Assembly: GCA_910577155.1 (NCBI GenBank)
Contig: CAJTMS010000002.1
Span: 19,446-81,354, forward strand
Reading direction: 5' to 3'
DNA from: an uncultured Mailhella sp.
GTDB taxonomy: Bacteria > Desulfobacterota > Desulfovibrionia > Desulfovibrionales > Desulfovibrionaceae
Length of the DNA: 61,909 nt
Shown: piece after piece, positions 7,876-16,700 of the stretch
Numbering within the stretch: the first letter of the stretch is position 1
Layout of the letters: each line of letters opens with the position of its first letter
Program-made: the position numbers and the translations under genes
The notes under the pieces: model-generated
What the model was told of the DNA's origin: nothing
What the model saw: the letters and a program-made list of their open reading frames with translations, nothing else
Databases searched by the model: none

Positions 7876-9435
7876 TTAGATATAATTTAACAGGCTTAAA
7901 TTCATAATCATGCTGGAAGTCTGCAAAACCCCCTGATAGGTAACTTCCTGCTTTTTAATATTATTGAGAAGTGTAGGCAAGTCAACATCTTCAATATTGC
8001 TCATGCGTTCCTGCTGGTTGAGCTGGTGGGTAGTCATAACCGTTAAATTGGCTTCAACCCGATTATACTTTCCGCCGACACTGGCAAGCTTTGTCAGCAG
8101 GTGATCACTCATTTTTCTCAAATCTTCAACAGATTGTCCGCAGCCATCCTGATTATTGGTTTGGCAGTACGCAATTAAATCTGAAACCGTTTCAAAAATA
8201 TTGGGATCCTTGACAGGCGTCACATGGTCGCTGCCCTTAGCCTGATAAATACCGCCAAAAATATCCTTGCCGTCATTGGTGATATGGATAAAATCACCGG
8301 GGGCAATTTCATAGCCCTGTTCTTCTGCACGGTTTGGACGAACAACAAATTGAGAACCTGCGTCAATACTTACCCCATTCCCTGCTTCCACGTCAACATA
8401 ACCGCCGGGGATAACAACGCGCACGCTGGTACTTCCTGCCGTGGTTGTTGCCCGCCCTGTCTGCCACGTAATACCATGGTCAGCACTGTATTGAAATTCA
8501 ACGGTGCCGTCTTGCCCTACGCTGACATGCTCCGGAAATTTTACCTGTACGTCTGTTTTAAAGTCACCCTGCGCTGCGGCAGTGAAATTGTTTCCAAAGA
8601 CATCCACTTCCGGCGGAAAATCATTGTCATCGCCGATATACTGAGCAGAAGGACGGATATAGAGCATGGAGCCATTGGTGGGAGAAGTGACAGCTTCCGC
8701 ATCATAGGCTTTTACATTGATAGGCTGATAGGTAGGAGGATTGGTAGGCGGCACGGTTTCTTTCAGCGCTATATTGACAACAGCACCGTCCACATCAAGG
8801 GTTGTATCGCCTGCGGCAAGGGTCTTTGTTTCCCATGTTTGTCCGCCGTCCTTGGAGTATTCATAAACAAGGTCATTTGCTCCGCCAATTTCACCGTCAG
8901 CGGGAAAGCGTATCATTGCGGTTTGGGGAAGACCTCCTTCTACCTCAAAAATAGCATCGTTAAATTCTTCATTCTTCGTCATAATGCCAAGTTTCTGGAC
9001 ATAGGAAGAACTGTCGGTTTTATGACCTGAAAAAATATGCGTGCCATTGTATTCGGTATTGGCAATATTCATCAAAAGTTCAAATTGTTGTTTGATTTCA
9101 TAGGAAATTTGCATTCTGTTTTCCGCAGATGCAGTACCGGTAGCCGCTTCTTCAGCCAGTTCCGTGATACGCTTCAGAACAGTTTGAGCTTGCTGCAAGG
9201 CACCGTCGGTACTCTTCAGCCATGAGGCGGCTTCTTTGGAATTGTCGATATAGGTTTCGTTAATAGCGATAGAAGCACGGTAATTGAGGATATGTACAGT
9301 TCCTGTCGGGTCGTCAGAAGGATTGTTTACACGCTTTTGGGTGGACATTTGTACGCCGTAATTCATGTAATCGCTGAGAATAGAATTCATATTATTAGTC
9401 ATTGAGTTGTACATCATATTATGAGTAATACGCAT
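7876..9435 (-). CDS. flgL: Flagellar hook-associated protein 3 FlgL
   Basis: Junction protein between hook and flagellin filament, exported by the flagellar type III system. The N-terminus (RITHNMMYNSMTNNMN), the helical D0/D1 region with RVNNPSDDP, and the C-terminus (VYQGVLQTSSMIMNLSLLNYI-like end) are typical. At 519 aa it is longer than enterobacterial FlgL (about 317); the extra length is a variable central domain (about 150-400). It sits between flgK (upstream, 26 nt) and csrA-fliW. Confidence 0.93.
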   Translation of the reverse strand: MRITHNMMYNSMTNNMNSILSDYMNYGVQMSTQKRVNNPSDDPTGTVHILNYRASIAINETYIDNSKEAASWLKSTDGALQQAQTVLKRITELAEEAATGTASAENRMQISYEIKQQFELLMNIANTEYNGTHIFSGHKTDSSSYVQKLGIMTKNEEFNDAIFEVEGGLPQTAMIRFPADGEIGGANDLVYEYSKDGGQTWETKTLAAGDTTLDVDGAVVNIALKETVPPTNPPTYQPINVKAYDAEAVTSPTNGSMLYIRPSAQYIGDDNDFPPEVDVFGNNFTAAAQGDFKTDVQVKFPEHVSVGQDGTVEFQYSADHGITWQTGRATTTAGSTSVRVVIPGGYVDVEAGNGVSIDAGSQFVVRPNRAEEQGYEIAPGDFIHITNDGKDIFGGIYQAKGSDHVTPVKDPNIFETVSDLIAYCQTNNQDGCGQSVEDLRKMSDHLLTKLASVGGKYNRVEANLTVMTTHQLNQQERMSNIEDVDLPTLLNNIKKQEVTYQGVLQTSSMIMNLSLLNYI

Positions 9436-9461
9436 ACCGTTCTCCTTTCACCCTGCTTTGC

Positions 9462-11531
9462 CTATTGCTTTAAGCCGAGGAGGGTTTCAAACATTTGATC
9501 TGCCGTTGTAATCAGCTTGGCGGCAGCTGTATAAGAATGTTGGAATTTAATCAGTAAGGTAAGCTCTTCATCAAGGTTGACCCCTGAAACGGACTGAGCT
9601 TGTGTTTCTGCTTCATTGGCAAGAGTTTGATAATAATCGGCATTGAAATTCGCATTTCTGGTATCAGAACCGATATTGCCAACTATACCGGCATAATAGG
9701 ACAATAAACTTTCCTGTCTTGTTTCCCAGACTGTGTTGATGGTCACAGGAGTTTCTGCCAGCTTGCCGATACGCTGGGCTATCATGCCGTCACCGATATT
9801 GCCTTCTGTTTGTCCGTCAATGGAGGCTGAGTTGATATGTTCCGGATTATCAATCAAATGAGGATTGATTTCAATGGTGGAAGCACTGTCACCGGCAAAA
9901 AAGGTATTGATGCCAAGAGCTGCCCAAATACCGGTGGTATCGGCACCAAACTTGAATTCCACACCTTCGGCAGCCGTCATTTGGAGCATACCGCCTTCAA
10001 TGGTTGCGGTGACTAATTGTCTGCCGTTTGCATCAACAAAACTGTTATTAATGGCAGCGGCAACATCCTGCAGGCTGTGCTTTGCGGGGTCAAAGTTTTC
10101 CGGATCGCCCACACCGGTAAAATTGAAGTTCAAAGAACCGGACAAAAGAGGTTCACCGGTCTTCTCATTGTAAAAATATAAATTTGCATTGCCTTCAGTC
10201 AATCTGTCGTGGAAAGCAAAGGTTTGCCAGTCACTGCCAAGGGCTAAATCCGTTCTGTCAAGCTTGGTTGTTCCGATAATGTGATTGAACCCGTCAAGTC
10301 CTGAACCTTGGCTATGGATACGGTTTACTTCCCAGATAAGGCTTTCAGCCAAGGCGTCAAGCTGTGCTTCGTACTTGCCAAGTCTTTTGTCACGCACTTC
10401 ACAGTATGCACCAAGCTTACCGCCAAGACTTTCCATATTGAGGTTTTTGCTGACGTTGATAGGATCACGGGTTGGCTTATGCCAAAAAACGCTGTCCTTT
10501 GGAACAATATAAAACTTATCATCAACATCGAAATAAGGAGTATCGCCTTCCCTCAATCCTTCACCCGTGAAGGAAATAGAAAGCTCACCGATATCAAGCT
10601 TTTCCCCGACAGGAGGAACGGTAAAAATATTATTGCCGTTTTTGTCCTCCACCCATGTCTTGCCATTGTCAATGGAAACCTTAAATTCCGTTGCACTGAC
10701 AAATTCCATGGTATATTCATAGGAGCTGGAGCCTTCAAAATGCAGCTCACCGGTAAAGTTCTTACAGTCGTTTTCGTAGAAAGGTCCCTGATTGGAAATG
10801 TGGTACTTGATTTGATTTTCAACTAAAGGCATGCCTTCCTGCAGATATACCTTGAAATCACGAGGACCTCTGTCTTGTACCTTAATATCAACCAGCGTAC
10901 TGAGTTCTCTTACCAGCGCATCACGTCTGTCTAAAAGGGAATTGCAGTTATTGCTGGGCGGATTGTAGGTTTTTGAAATTTCCTGATTAACATCGGCGAG
11001 CTGGTCAATAAGCTCATTGACATCGGATACGGCAAGATTAATGTAATCATTCATTTCTCTTTTTGTATCGGCAAGAGATTGCTTTGCATTCTGATAAAGC
11101 ATGGTCAGATTTTGTGTCTTGGAAATTAAATCTTCCCGTACCGCCGTGCTTTGAGGACTGGTACTGAGCTTTGTCCAGCCCTGCAGGAAATTTGATAATT
11201 GGTCGTGGATACCGTTCGTATTTGCTTCGTTGAAAACAGTCTGTACCGTTTGCATAATAACGGACTCTTCATTCCACATATTATACAGTCCGTTTTGTGA
11301 AAGAAAATTATTTTCCAGAAAACGGTCAAAATTACGGTAAATTTCCTGAGCATAGGTGCCTGTGCCAATTTGCCCCGGTCTGTACTCAAAAGGAGTTGAT
11401 TCTTGGAAACGTACAGATTGGCGAACATAGCCGGTAGTGTTGCTGTTTGCAATGTTGTTGCCGGTAGTGTTAATAGCTACCTGATTTGCCCGTATTGCAT
11501 TGTTTCCTATATTGAGTAAGTTGGTTACCAT
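9462..11531 (-). CDS. flgK: Flagellar hook-associated protein 1 FlgK
   Basis: Hook-filament junction protein, 689 aa. Start MVTNLLNIGNNAIRANQVAI and NNIANSNTTGYVRQ are the flagellar rod/hook N-terminal motif. The C-terminus has SGVNLDEELTLLIKFQHSY and AAKLITTADQMFETLLGL, the matching helical end of the family. The central part is a variable exposed domain. It is followed 26 nt later by flgL and preceded by the flgN-like gene whose product should chaperone it. Confidence 0.95.
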   Translation of the reverse strand: MVTNLLNIGNNAIRANQVAINTTGNNIANSNTTGYVRQSVRFQESTPFEYRPGQIGTGTYAQEIYRNFDRFLENNFLSQNGLYNMWNEESVIMQTVQTVFNEANTNGIHDQLSNFLQGWTKLSTSPQSTAVREDLISKTQNLTMLYQNAKQSLADTKREMNDYINLAVSDVNELIDQLADVNQEISKTYNPPSNNCNSLLDRRDALVRELSTLVDIKVQDRGPRDFKVYLQEGMPLVENQIKYHISNQGPFYENDCKNFTGELHFEGSSSYEYTMEFVSATEFKVSIDNGKTWVEDKNGNNIFTVPPVGEKLDIGELSISFTGEGLREGDTPYFDVDDKFYIVPKDSVFWHKPTRDPINVSKNLNMESLGGKLGAYCEVRDKRLGKYEAQLDALAESLIWEVNRIHSQGSGLDGFNHIIGTTKLDRTDLALGSDWQTFAFHDRLTEGNANLYFYNEKTGEPLLSGSLNFNFTGVGDPENFDPAKHSLQDVAAAINNSFVDANGRQLVTATIEGGMLQMTAAEGVEFKFGADTTGIWAALGINTFFAGDSASTIEINPHLIDNPEHINSASIDGQTEGNIGDGMIAQRIGKLAETPVTINTVWETRQESLLSYYAGIVGNIGSDTRNANFNADYYQTLANEAETQAQSVSGVNLDEELTLLIKFQHSYTAAAKLITTADQMFETLLGLKQ

Positions 11532-11550
11532 AATAATGCCTCAAAAAATT

Positions 11551-12015
11551 TTAATATCTTGCACTCAGAATTGTGGCTTGCGGATGTTGGTTTGTATAGG
11601 TTCCGCGTCTGCTGTAACTGGTGCGCTGCGGCGGGATAATCCGTTCATGCAGGTAGTTCAAAAGTTCCTTGCTTTGGTCTAAAAGTCCTAAAGAAAGACG
11701 GGTATTCATAGAAGCTTGCCTTGCACAGGCTTGTTCTTTCTTATCAATGCTCAGCCATAAGGAAATAATAATTTCCTTTTTATCTTCGGGAAGCATTTGG
11801 GCATAGTCCTTCAGGCGTCCGCCGCCCAGTGCCTTGATTATGCTTTCTTTTTCCGTTGCCAGTTGTCTTAAAAGTTCATGAATAGAAAATTCAATAGTCA
11901 TAATGGCGTCAGTATCACGTTTCATCAGCAGGGAAAATTCTTCCTGCAAAAGGTCTTTCATCAGGTCAAGAGCTTTATCCTGACGATTAAGCGTTTCTTG
12001 AATGGTTGTAAACAT
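11551..12015 (-). CDS. flgN: FlgN-like flagellar export chaperone
   Basis: A 154-aa helical protein with the layout of FlgN, the chaperone that delivers FlgK and FlgL to the export gate. A long coiled N-terminal half contains LLQEEFSLLMKRDTDAIM and HELLRQLATEKESI, similar in pattern to FlgN. The call rests on this pattern plus position directly upstream of flgK. The ATG at 12015 is chosen over a TTG at 12030, since GGAGG sits 5 nt before it. Confidence 0.8.
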   Translation of the reverse strand: MFTTIQETLNRQDKALDLMKDLLQEEFSLLMKRDTDAIMTIEFSIHELLRQLATEKESIIKALGGGRLKDYAQMLPEDKKEIIISLWLSIDKKEQACARQASMNTRLSLGLLDQSKELLNYLHERIIPPQRTSYSRRGTYTNQHPQATILSARY

Positions 12016-12066
12016 GTGATCCTCCGTCAAATTTATGTCATCTATTCGTTTTGTTTTAAAGGGTTA

Positions 12067-13719
12067 TCAGGAAATTTTTTCCTTGCTGAAATACGGTTCA
12101 GGGTTGATGGAAAGCCCATTTTGTCTGATTTCAAAGTGTAAGTGGCTTCCGTTTGTTCTGCCGCTTGAACCTACTTTTGCAATTTGTGTGCCAGAATTGA
12201 TAATGTCCCCCGCCTTGACAAGCAGTTCGCTGTTGTGACCGTATACGCTTTCTATACCGTTGCCATGATCGATAATCACCATATTGCCAAGAACCGCATC
12301 TTCTCCTGCATAGGTTACCGTGCCTGCCATGCTTGCAGTAACGGAGCTTCCGTTTTCTGCCTGAATATCAAGCCCTGTATGCCATGCTCTCGTATGATTG
12401 ATAGGATCCATTCTCCAGCCAAAAGGAGAAGAGATGCTGCCTTCAACAGGCATGCTGAAATCTGCCTGCGGAGCGAGGGCAGAAACAAATTCGGCAACAG
12501 GAGTATTCTTTAACACAGCTCCTCCGCCAATATGCTGTTCCTGTACTGCTGTCTGGCTGTTTGCCTGCATATTTTGGATTTGTGCTTCTTCTTCGGGAGA
12601 AAGGGAAGCAACAAGAGTTCCCATGCGCAGGGCGTCTTCCAGACTCGGAAGTTTGAAGGCGGGCTTTGTTTGACTTTCTGCAGTTTGCTGTGTGCGTTCC
12701 GCTTCAAAACGTTCCGCTTCCAGACGTTCTTCCTGCTGTCTTTGTCCTTCGCTTGCCAAAATCATGGCAATCCGTTGATTATACGGAATATAGGTTGTAC
12801 TGATACCTGCGAGCATATCTCCCGTTTCTGCCTTTGTATCTGCCTTTGGCTGTTCAGCTCGGTTTTGCATAACAATGGGCATTTCAGGGATATTTTGCAG
12901 ATTTTGCGTTGTCAGACTGTCAAAATTTGTTTGTACATCGGCAGTACGCGTATTTCTTTGTGCAGCATTTTCCTGAACGGGTCTTGCTGTTTGTGGTGCA
13001 GTCTTCTTAATGGGATTTCCCTTTGCGTCCAAAATTGCATTTGTCCGCTTATTCGGGGGCAAATTGGTAATATAGGTCGTACGGACAACTTGCGGCTGTT
13101 CAATTTGACGTGCCTTTTCTTCGTTTTCCTTGCTTATGTTTTGTGCCGTGCTTACGTTTTGTGCCATATTGGCAGGCTGTACCGCGATATCACGGGAAGC
13201 AGGAGTAAACTCTTCGTATAATTCTTCCGTATTAATAGTTTGCGGCTTTGCTGCTGCAATCTTTTGGCTTTGCACCGGATTTTGCGTATTTGCCTGATTT
13301 TCGGCAGAAGCTGAAGGAACGAGGGGAGCAGGCTTTACTGCCATACGGATACGGCTCAAAGCACCTGTTTGCGGAGTGCTCATGGGGCGGGTCAATTGTT
13401 CGACCATCATATCCGCAAGTCCGATACCGCCGACACTTGCCATGCTCTTGCCAAGTTCCTGACTGTACATGGACTGCCAATATTCTTCTTCCTTGCTGTA
13501 GTGCATACCGTTCTTCGGAAGAGAGGAGCGCATTTCGTCCCACATCTTTTGGATAAATATTGCTTCAAAGCCTTCTGCAGCTTTGCGTAATTCCTTTTCC
13601 TTGGTTGCCTGATCCTCTGACTTCGAAATGTTTTCCAGACGACTTCTTTGGGTATCTAAGTTGGCTTGACCGGCATTTTGTACTGCCATGTCAGATATCA
13701 TATTCATTGCTTGACTCAT
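12067..13719 (-). CDS. FlgJ rod-binding domain fused to an M23 metallopeptidase
   Basis: A 550-aa periplasmic flagellar protein. The N-terminal part (about 45-110) is the FlgJ rod-cap domain: LRKAAEGFEAIFIQKMWDEM, then YSQELGKSMASVGGIGLADM. A long Gln/Thr/Ala-rich linker follows. The C-terminal 115 residues are a LytM/M23 endopeptidase (SSPFGWRMDP, H-T-G-L-D, then HLHFEIRQNG) with zinc ligands present. In Enterobacteria FlgJ ends in a glucosaminidase instead. The peptidase would cut peptide cross-links to open a path for the rod. GGAGG precedes the ATG at 13719. The gene starts at the end of flgI. Confidence 0.88.
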   Translation of the reverse strand: MSQAMNMISDMAVQNAGQANLDTQRSRLENISKSEDQATKEKELRKAAEGFEAIFIQKMWDEMRSSLPKNGMHYSKEEEYWQSMYSQELGKSMASVGGIGLADMMVEQLTRPMSTPQTGALSRIRMAVKPAPLVPSASAENQANTQNPVQSQKIAAAKPQTINTEELYEEFTPASRDIAVQPANMAQNVSTAQNISKENEEKARQIEQPQVVRTTYITNLPPNKRTNAILDAKGNPIKKTAPQTARPVQENAAQRNTRTADVQTNFDSLTTQNLQNIPEMPIVMQNRAEQPKADTKAETGDMLAGISTTYIPYNQRIAMILASEGQRQQEERLEAERFEAERTQQTAESQTKPAFKLPSLEDALRMGTLVASLSPEEEAQIQNMQANSQTAVQEQHIGGGAVLKNTPVAEFVSALAPQADFSMPVEGSISSPFGWRMDPINHTRAWHTGLDIQAENGSSVTASMAGTVTYAGEDAVLGNMVIIDHGNGIESVYGHNSELLVKAGDIINSGTQIAKVGSSGRTNGSHLHFEIRQNGLSINPEPYFSKEKIS

Positions 13720-13720
13720 A

Positions 13721-14887
13721 TTATAATACCTCCAAGTCCGCATAGAGAGAACCGGAACTCTTCAAAGCTCTCAAAATGCTGATAAGGTCACGAGGAGATG
13801 CTCCAATGGCATTTAATCCGTCCACTAATTCCTGCAATGTCGCACCTTCAACAAGAAGCAAATTACGGGATTCTTCTCTTGACATCAGGTCGGTTACCGG
13901 AGAAGCAACGGTTGTGCCCTGCGCAAAGGCATTAGGCTGGCTTACGTCCATGCTTTCCTGAATAGTCACCTGCAAATTGCCATGAGCAATAGCTACACGG
14001 GCAAGCTTGACGTCCTTACCGATAACAATGGTCCCCGTCTTTTCGTCCACAACAACCTTTGCCGCGTTTTGCGGGGTAATATTCAAATTTTCAATAGAAG
14101 CCATGAGAGGAACAAGGTTTCCGCGAAATTCACCGGGAATTTGCAGTCTGATTGTTGAGGCATCATTGGCAGAGGCATATTCACCGCCAAGACTGCTGTT
14201 GAGGCTTTCAACGGTTTGCTGGGTGGTGGTAAAATCATGCACATGCATATTAATGGTTAATTCACTTTGGTTATTGAAAGAAAAAGGGACTTCCCGCTCA
14301 ACGGTGGCGCCGTTTGGAATGGTTGCTACCGTAGTATGGTTCTTTTGGGCAGAAGCGGCATTGCCCGCTGCAGAAAAACCGCCGACAACCAAAGGTCCCT
14401 GCGCAATGGCATATACCTTGCCGTCAAGACCGGTCAGGGGAGTTTGCAAAAGAACGCCGCCCTGCAGACTGGAAGCAGAACCGATACTGGAAATAGTCAC
14501 GTTAATGGCGCTGCCTGCCTTGGCGGAAGCAGGCAAATTGGCAGTGACCATAACAGAGGCAACGTTGCGGGCTTCCACTTGTGCAGAACCTGCGGCAATA
14601 CCCATGCCTTCAAGCATATTGGTTAAAGAAGAGGCGGTTAAATCATCTCTTCTGTCACCTGTGCCGCCAAGCCCGACAACCAGTCCATAGCCTGTTAATT
14701 GGTTGTTGCGGACACCGGAAATACTGGAAATGTCCTTCAGCCGAATAGCATGGGCAGCGGGTACATACGCCACGGCTGAAAGGATAAACATTGCTGTGAG
14801 GCAAAGAATAAAATATGTCAAAGTTTCGACAGAAACAACGAACGGACTTGTTTGTGCGTTTGCGGTGTTATTCTTGATATATTGCAT
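13721..14887 (-). CDS. flgI: Flagellar P-ring protein FlgI
   Basis: Periplasmic P-ring subunit, 388 aa. RLKDISSISGVRNNQLTGYG and LVVGLGGTGD are family signatures, as is the C-terminal TLQELVDGLNAIGASPRDLI. A signal peptide ending around AAHA precedes them. AAAGGTGG stands just before the ATG at 14887; upstream in-frame codons are less likely. It is the first gene of the minus-strand flagellar operon and lies about 70 nt after a sigma-54-like promoter. Confidence 0.95.
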   Translation of the reverse strand: MQYIKNNTANAQTSPFVVSVETLTYFILCLTAMFILSAVAYVPAAHAIRLKDISSISGVRNNQLTGYGLVVGLGGTGDRRDDLTASSLTNMLEGMGIAAGSAQVEARNVASVMVTANLPASAKAGSAINVTISSIGSASSLQGGVLLQTPLTGLDGKVYAIAQGPLVVGGFSAAGNAASAQKNHTTVATIPNGATVEREVPFSFNNQSELTINMHVHDFTTTQQTVESLNSSLGGEYASANDASTIRLQIPGEFRGNLVPLMASIENLNITPQNAAKVVVDEKTGTIVIGKDVKLARVAIAHGNLQVTIQESMDVSQPNAFAQGTTVASPVTDLMSREESRNLLLVEGATLQELVDGLNAIGASPRDLISILRALKSSGSLYADLEVL

Positions 14888-14957
14888 GGTTACCACCTTT
14901 TTGTTTCTCTTTTGAAAAGCTGTGTGAAACAAGAAAATTAATGCTTGCTTATAGTAA

Positions 14958-14973
14958 TGCTACTATCGTGCCA
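14958..14973 (-). promoter_or_regulatory. Sigma-54-like promoter of the flgI operon
   Basis: On the minus strand the sequence reads TGGCAC-GATAG-TAGCA, close to the -24/-12 consensus TGGCAC-N5-TTGCA with one mismatch in the -12 box. It lies about 70 nt upstream of the flgI start. RpoN control of hook and ring genes is common in flagellated proteobacteria. The rest of 14888-15340 shows no convincing gene. Confidence 0.5.
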
Positions 14974-15340
14974 TTAATAAAATACTATTATTTTTCAATT
15001 AGATAGAAATAAAATTTTTTATACCGGAGTTATGTTTTTGGCAGAAAGAAATGTATCCGGACTTTGTTGCAAAAACGCTGTCAAACAGGTTAATCCTGAT
15101 TGCTGTTTTTGAAAAGAAAAATATTTCAAAACAAATTGTTTTATAAAGCAAGCCGGCTATCAAATAAATTTTGTACGGCAATGAAATTAAAATTTAATGC
15201 TTTTGCAGACAACACGCTTGTTTTCAAAAAGAAAAGAGAAAGGCAGAGGAAGAAAAGAATTCTTTTTCCCATGAAAAAAAGCAACCTGAATTTTTACGCA
15301 CGGATGCATAAAGAGGACTGCAATGCAGAGAAAAAAATTG

Positions 15341-15370
15341 TTGACTTGCTTTTATTTCTTATGCTACTAA
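15341..15370 (+). promoter_or_regulatory. Putative promoter of tRNA-Ser
   Basis: TTGACT (15341-15346) as -35 and TACTAA (15365-15370) as -10 with 18 nt between, ending 14 nt before the mature tRNA 5' end. Confidence 0.5.
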
Positions 15371-15384
15371 TAGTTCGCTGACAC

Positions 15385-15474
15385 GGAGAAATGGCAGAGC
15401 GGTTGATAGCGGCGGTCTTGAAAACCGTTGAGGATTTGCGTCCTCCGGGAGTTCGAATCTCTCTTTCTCCGCCA
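15385..15474 (+). tRNA. tRNA-Ser (anticodon UGA)
   Basis: Acceptor stem GGAGAAA (15385-15391) pairs with TTTCTCC (15464-15470). Discriminator G and an encoded CCA (15472-15474) follow. The anticodon loop CTTGAAA gives UGA. A long variable arm (type II tRNA) and GTTCGAATC T-loop are present. This gene is the integration target: its 3' part is repeated at the right edge of the window. The gene stays intact after integration. Confidence 0.97.
15411..15465. repeat. attL: direct repeat copy inside tRNA-Ser
   Basis: Covers the anticodon arm to the 3' acceptor strand of the tRNA and is identical base by base to 61855-61909. The base to the left differs (GC before the repeat here, TA at the right copy), so the boundary is sharp. 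Confidence 0.93.
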
Positions 15475-15488
15475 GCAGATAAAATTTT

Positions 15489-15521
15489 AACCTCTTATAA
15501 CGAATTAGTTTATAAGAGGTT
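15489..15521. promoter_or_regulatory. Inverted repeat after tRNA-Ser: terminator and/or integrase arm sites
   Basis: Perfect 12-bp arms (15489-15500 and 15510-15521) around a 9-nt loop, followed by a run of T. It could terminate the tRNA transcript. The same TATAAGAGGTT word also occurs once at 61832-61842 next to attR, which suggests integrase arm-type sites. AGAGG in the right arm serves as RBS of the next gene. Confidence 0.55.
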
Positions 15522-15524
15522 TTT

Positions 15525-16166
15525 ATGTTTAATAAGCTAAAAAATAAAAAAATATATTTAGCTTTACCTTATTCGCACAGCGACCCGCAAGTCAGAGAGG
15601 CACGCTACAGAACTGCAACCAGTATTGCTGCTTTTTTGATGAGTGAGGGTGCGACTGTCTTCTCCCCTATTACATACGGACACCAAATTTGCCAATACGG
15701 CATAGATACAAGCTTTAGAAGATGGGCTGAACTTGATTATCCCATGATTTCATGGGCTGATGAGTTTTGGCTTTTAGAACTTGACGGGCATGACATTTCT
15801 TTTGGAGTTCAAGAAGAACTTAAACAAGCCATGCTTGTCGGTACGAAAATAGTTCGTATTTCTCAACAAGATATTTCAAATTTCCTTTCTCATACCTCTG
15901 CCTCTCCTTATGATGTAGTAGCGGCTTCTGCTCCTCGCGTTGCAGAAGTTCGCTACCAATTCATTATTAAGTCAAAGTACAAATATGGTGATATCATATT
16001 TGTAATTGATGACAATAATCAAATTTTAGAACAAGAAGTCACTGAAATTGCTATCGCTGTTCTTCAAAACGGCGGTCAGTCTATTTCTTATAACGGTTTC
16101 CACAGCGAACTTGTGTTTTCCTCAAAAGAGGAAGCCGGGAAAGCTCTGGAAACCGTTTTTGTTTAA
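15525..16166 (+). CDS. DUF1937-family protein with extra C-terminal domain
   Basis: Residues 1 to about 118 match the DUF1937 / nucleoside-2-deoxyribosyltransferase-like fold: KIYLALPYSHSDPQVREARY, SEGATVFSPI, WADEFWLLELDGHDISFGV. Its biochemical role is not established. Residues about 135-213 form a separate beta-rich module (YKYGDIIFVIDDN, then SSKEEAGKAL), a pattern seen in small SH3/Tudor-like domains, but this is only a guess. AGAGG stands 5 nt before the ATG. It is the first gene at the left end of the element, next to attL, where cargo is often found. Confidence 0.7.
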   Translation: MFNKLKNKKIYLALPYSHSDPQVREARYRTATSIAAFLMSEGATVFSPITYGHQICQYGIDTSFRRWAELDYPMISWADEFWLLELDGHDISFGVQEELKQAMLVGTKIVRISQQDISNFLSHTSASPYDVVAASAPRVAEVRYQFIIKSKYKYGDIIFVIDDNNQILEQEVTEIAIAVLQNGGQSISYNGFHSELVFSSKEEAGKALETVFV

Positions 16167-16179
16167 TGGGGTTAATTTT

Positions 16180-16596
16180 ATGCAAAATTCAAATATGGAA
16201 AAGAAAATACAAACACTTGTTTCAAGATTTTTTAAAAAATCTGAAAAAGAACGTAACACTATAATTGTAGAAGTGAAAACAACATTAAAAGATAAAACGA
16301 TAATTCTAAAACATAAATTTAATAAAGTTAATGAGAATGAAATTCGGAATGAAGTTTCGCTTTTCGAAAAAGATAAAAAAAAGATAGAAAGTGAAGACTT
16401 ATGCCAATTATTTGTTTTATTTGGTTTTTGTGAAGATAATAAAATTATTTCTGATGACTTATCAAGTCTTCAAAAAGAAAAATTTGGTGAAGTTAATGAA
16501 GAATTTTTTATAAAATCATGTGATTTTATTGCAAAATTTTTCCATATTCCAAGAGAAGACAATTCAAACAAAAACAAGGAGGAACAAGAAGAATAG
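16180..16596 (+). CDS. Hypothetical protein at ICE left end
   Basis: 139-aa Lys/Glu-rich soluble protein that I do not recognise. The ATG at 16180 is chosen because GGGG stands 7 nt before it; the open frame extends upstream into the DUF1937 gene without a good RBS. It lies 13 nt after the DUF1937 gene and probably shares its transcript. The hammerhead ribozyme starts 30 nt after its stop codon, so that RNA would form this transcript's 3' end after cleavage. Confidence 0.6.
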   Translation: MQNSNMEKKIQTLVSRFFKKSEKERNTIIVEVKTTLKDKTIILKHKFNKVNENEIRNEVSLFEKDKKKIESEDLCQLFVLFGFCEDNKIISDDLSSLQKEKFGEVNEEFFIKSCDFIAKFFHIPREDNSNKNKEEQEE

Positions 16597-16626
16597 GTAC
16601 AAACGACAAAAAATAATAGCAAAGAT

Positions 16627-16687
16627 TTGACGAAACGGTTCTTCGGAGCCGTCTGCCTAAAGTGGTGTTTAGGCACTGATGAGTCAG
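16627..16687 (+). ncRNA. Type II hammerhead self-cleaving ribozyme
   Basis: All core positions fit. Stem II (open) is 16627-16631 with 16683-16687. GAA is 16632-16634. Stem III is 16635-16641 with 16646-16652, closed by a C(UUCG)G tetraloop. The cleavage base is C16653 in a GTC triplet. Stem I is 16654-16661 with 16668-16675, 8 bp with a 6-nt loop. CTGATGA is 16676-16682. The invariant A-U and C-G pairs flanking the core in stem III and the G-C pair at the base of stem II are present. Cleavage is predicted between 16653 and 16654. It lies between a cargo-gene stop and the leader of the main transfer operon. Confidence 0.92.
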
Positions 16688-16700
16688 CCGCTCAAACAAC

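Noticed and set aside
8224..9030. 268-aa plus-strand ORF antisense to flgL
   Set aside because: Shadow frame of flgL; no RBS and no family features.
15100..15381. 93-aa plus-strand ORF upstream of tRNA-Ser
   Set aside because: Lys/Phe-rich by AT composition, no RBS, overlaps the tRNA promoter, no recognisable pattern.
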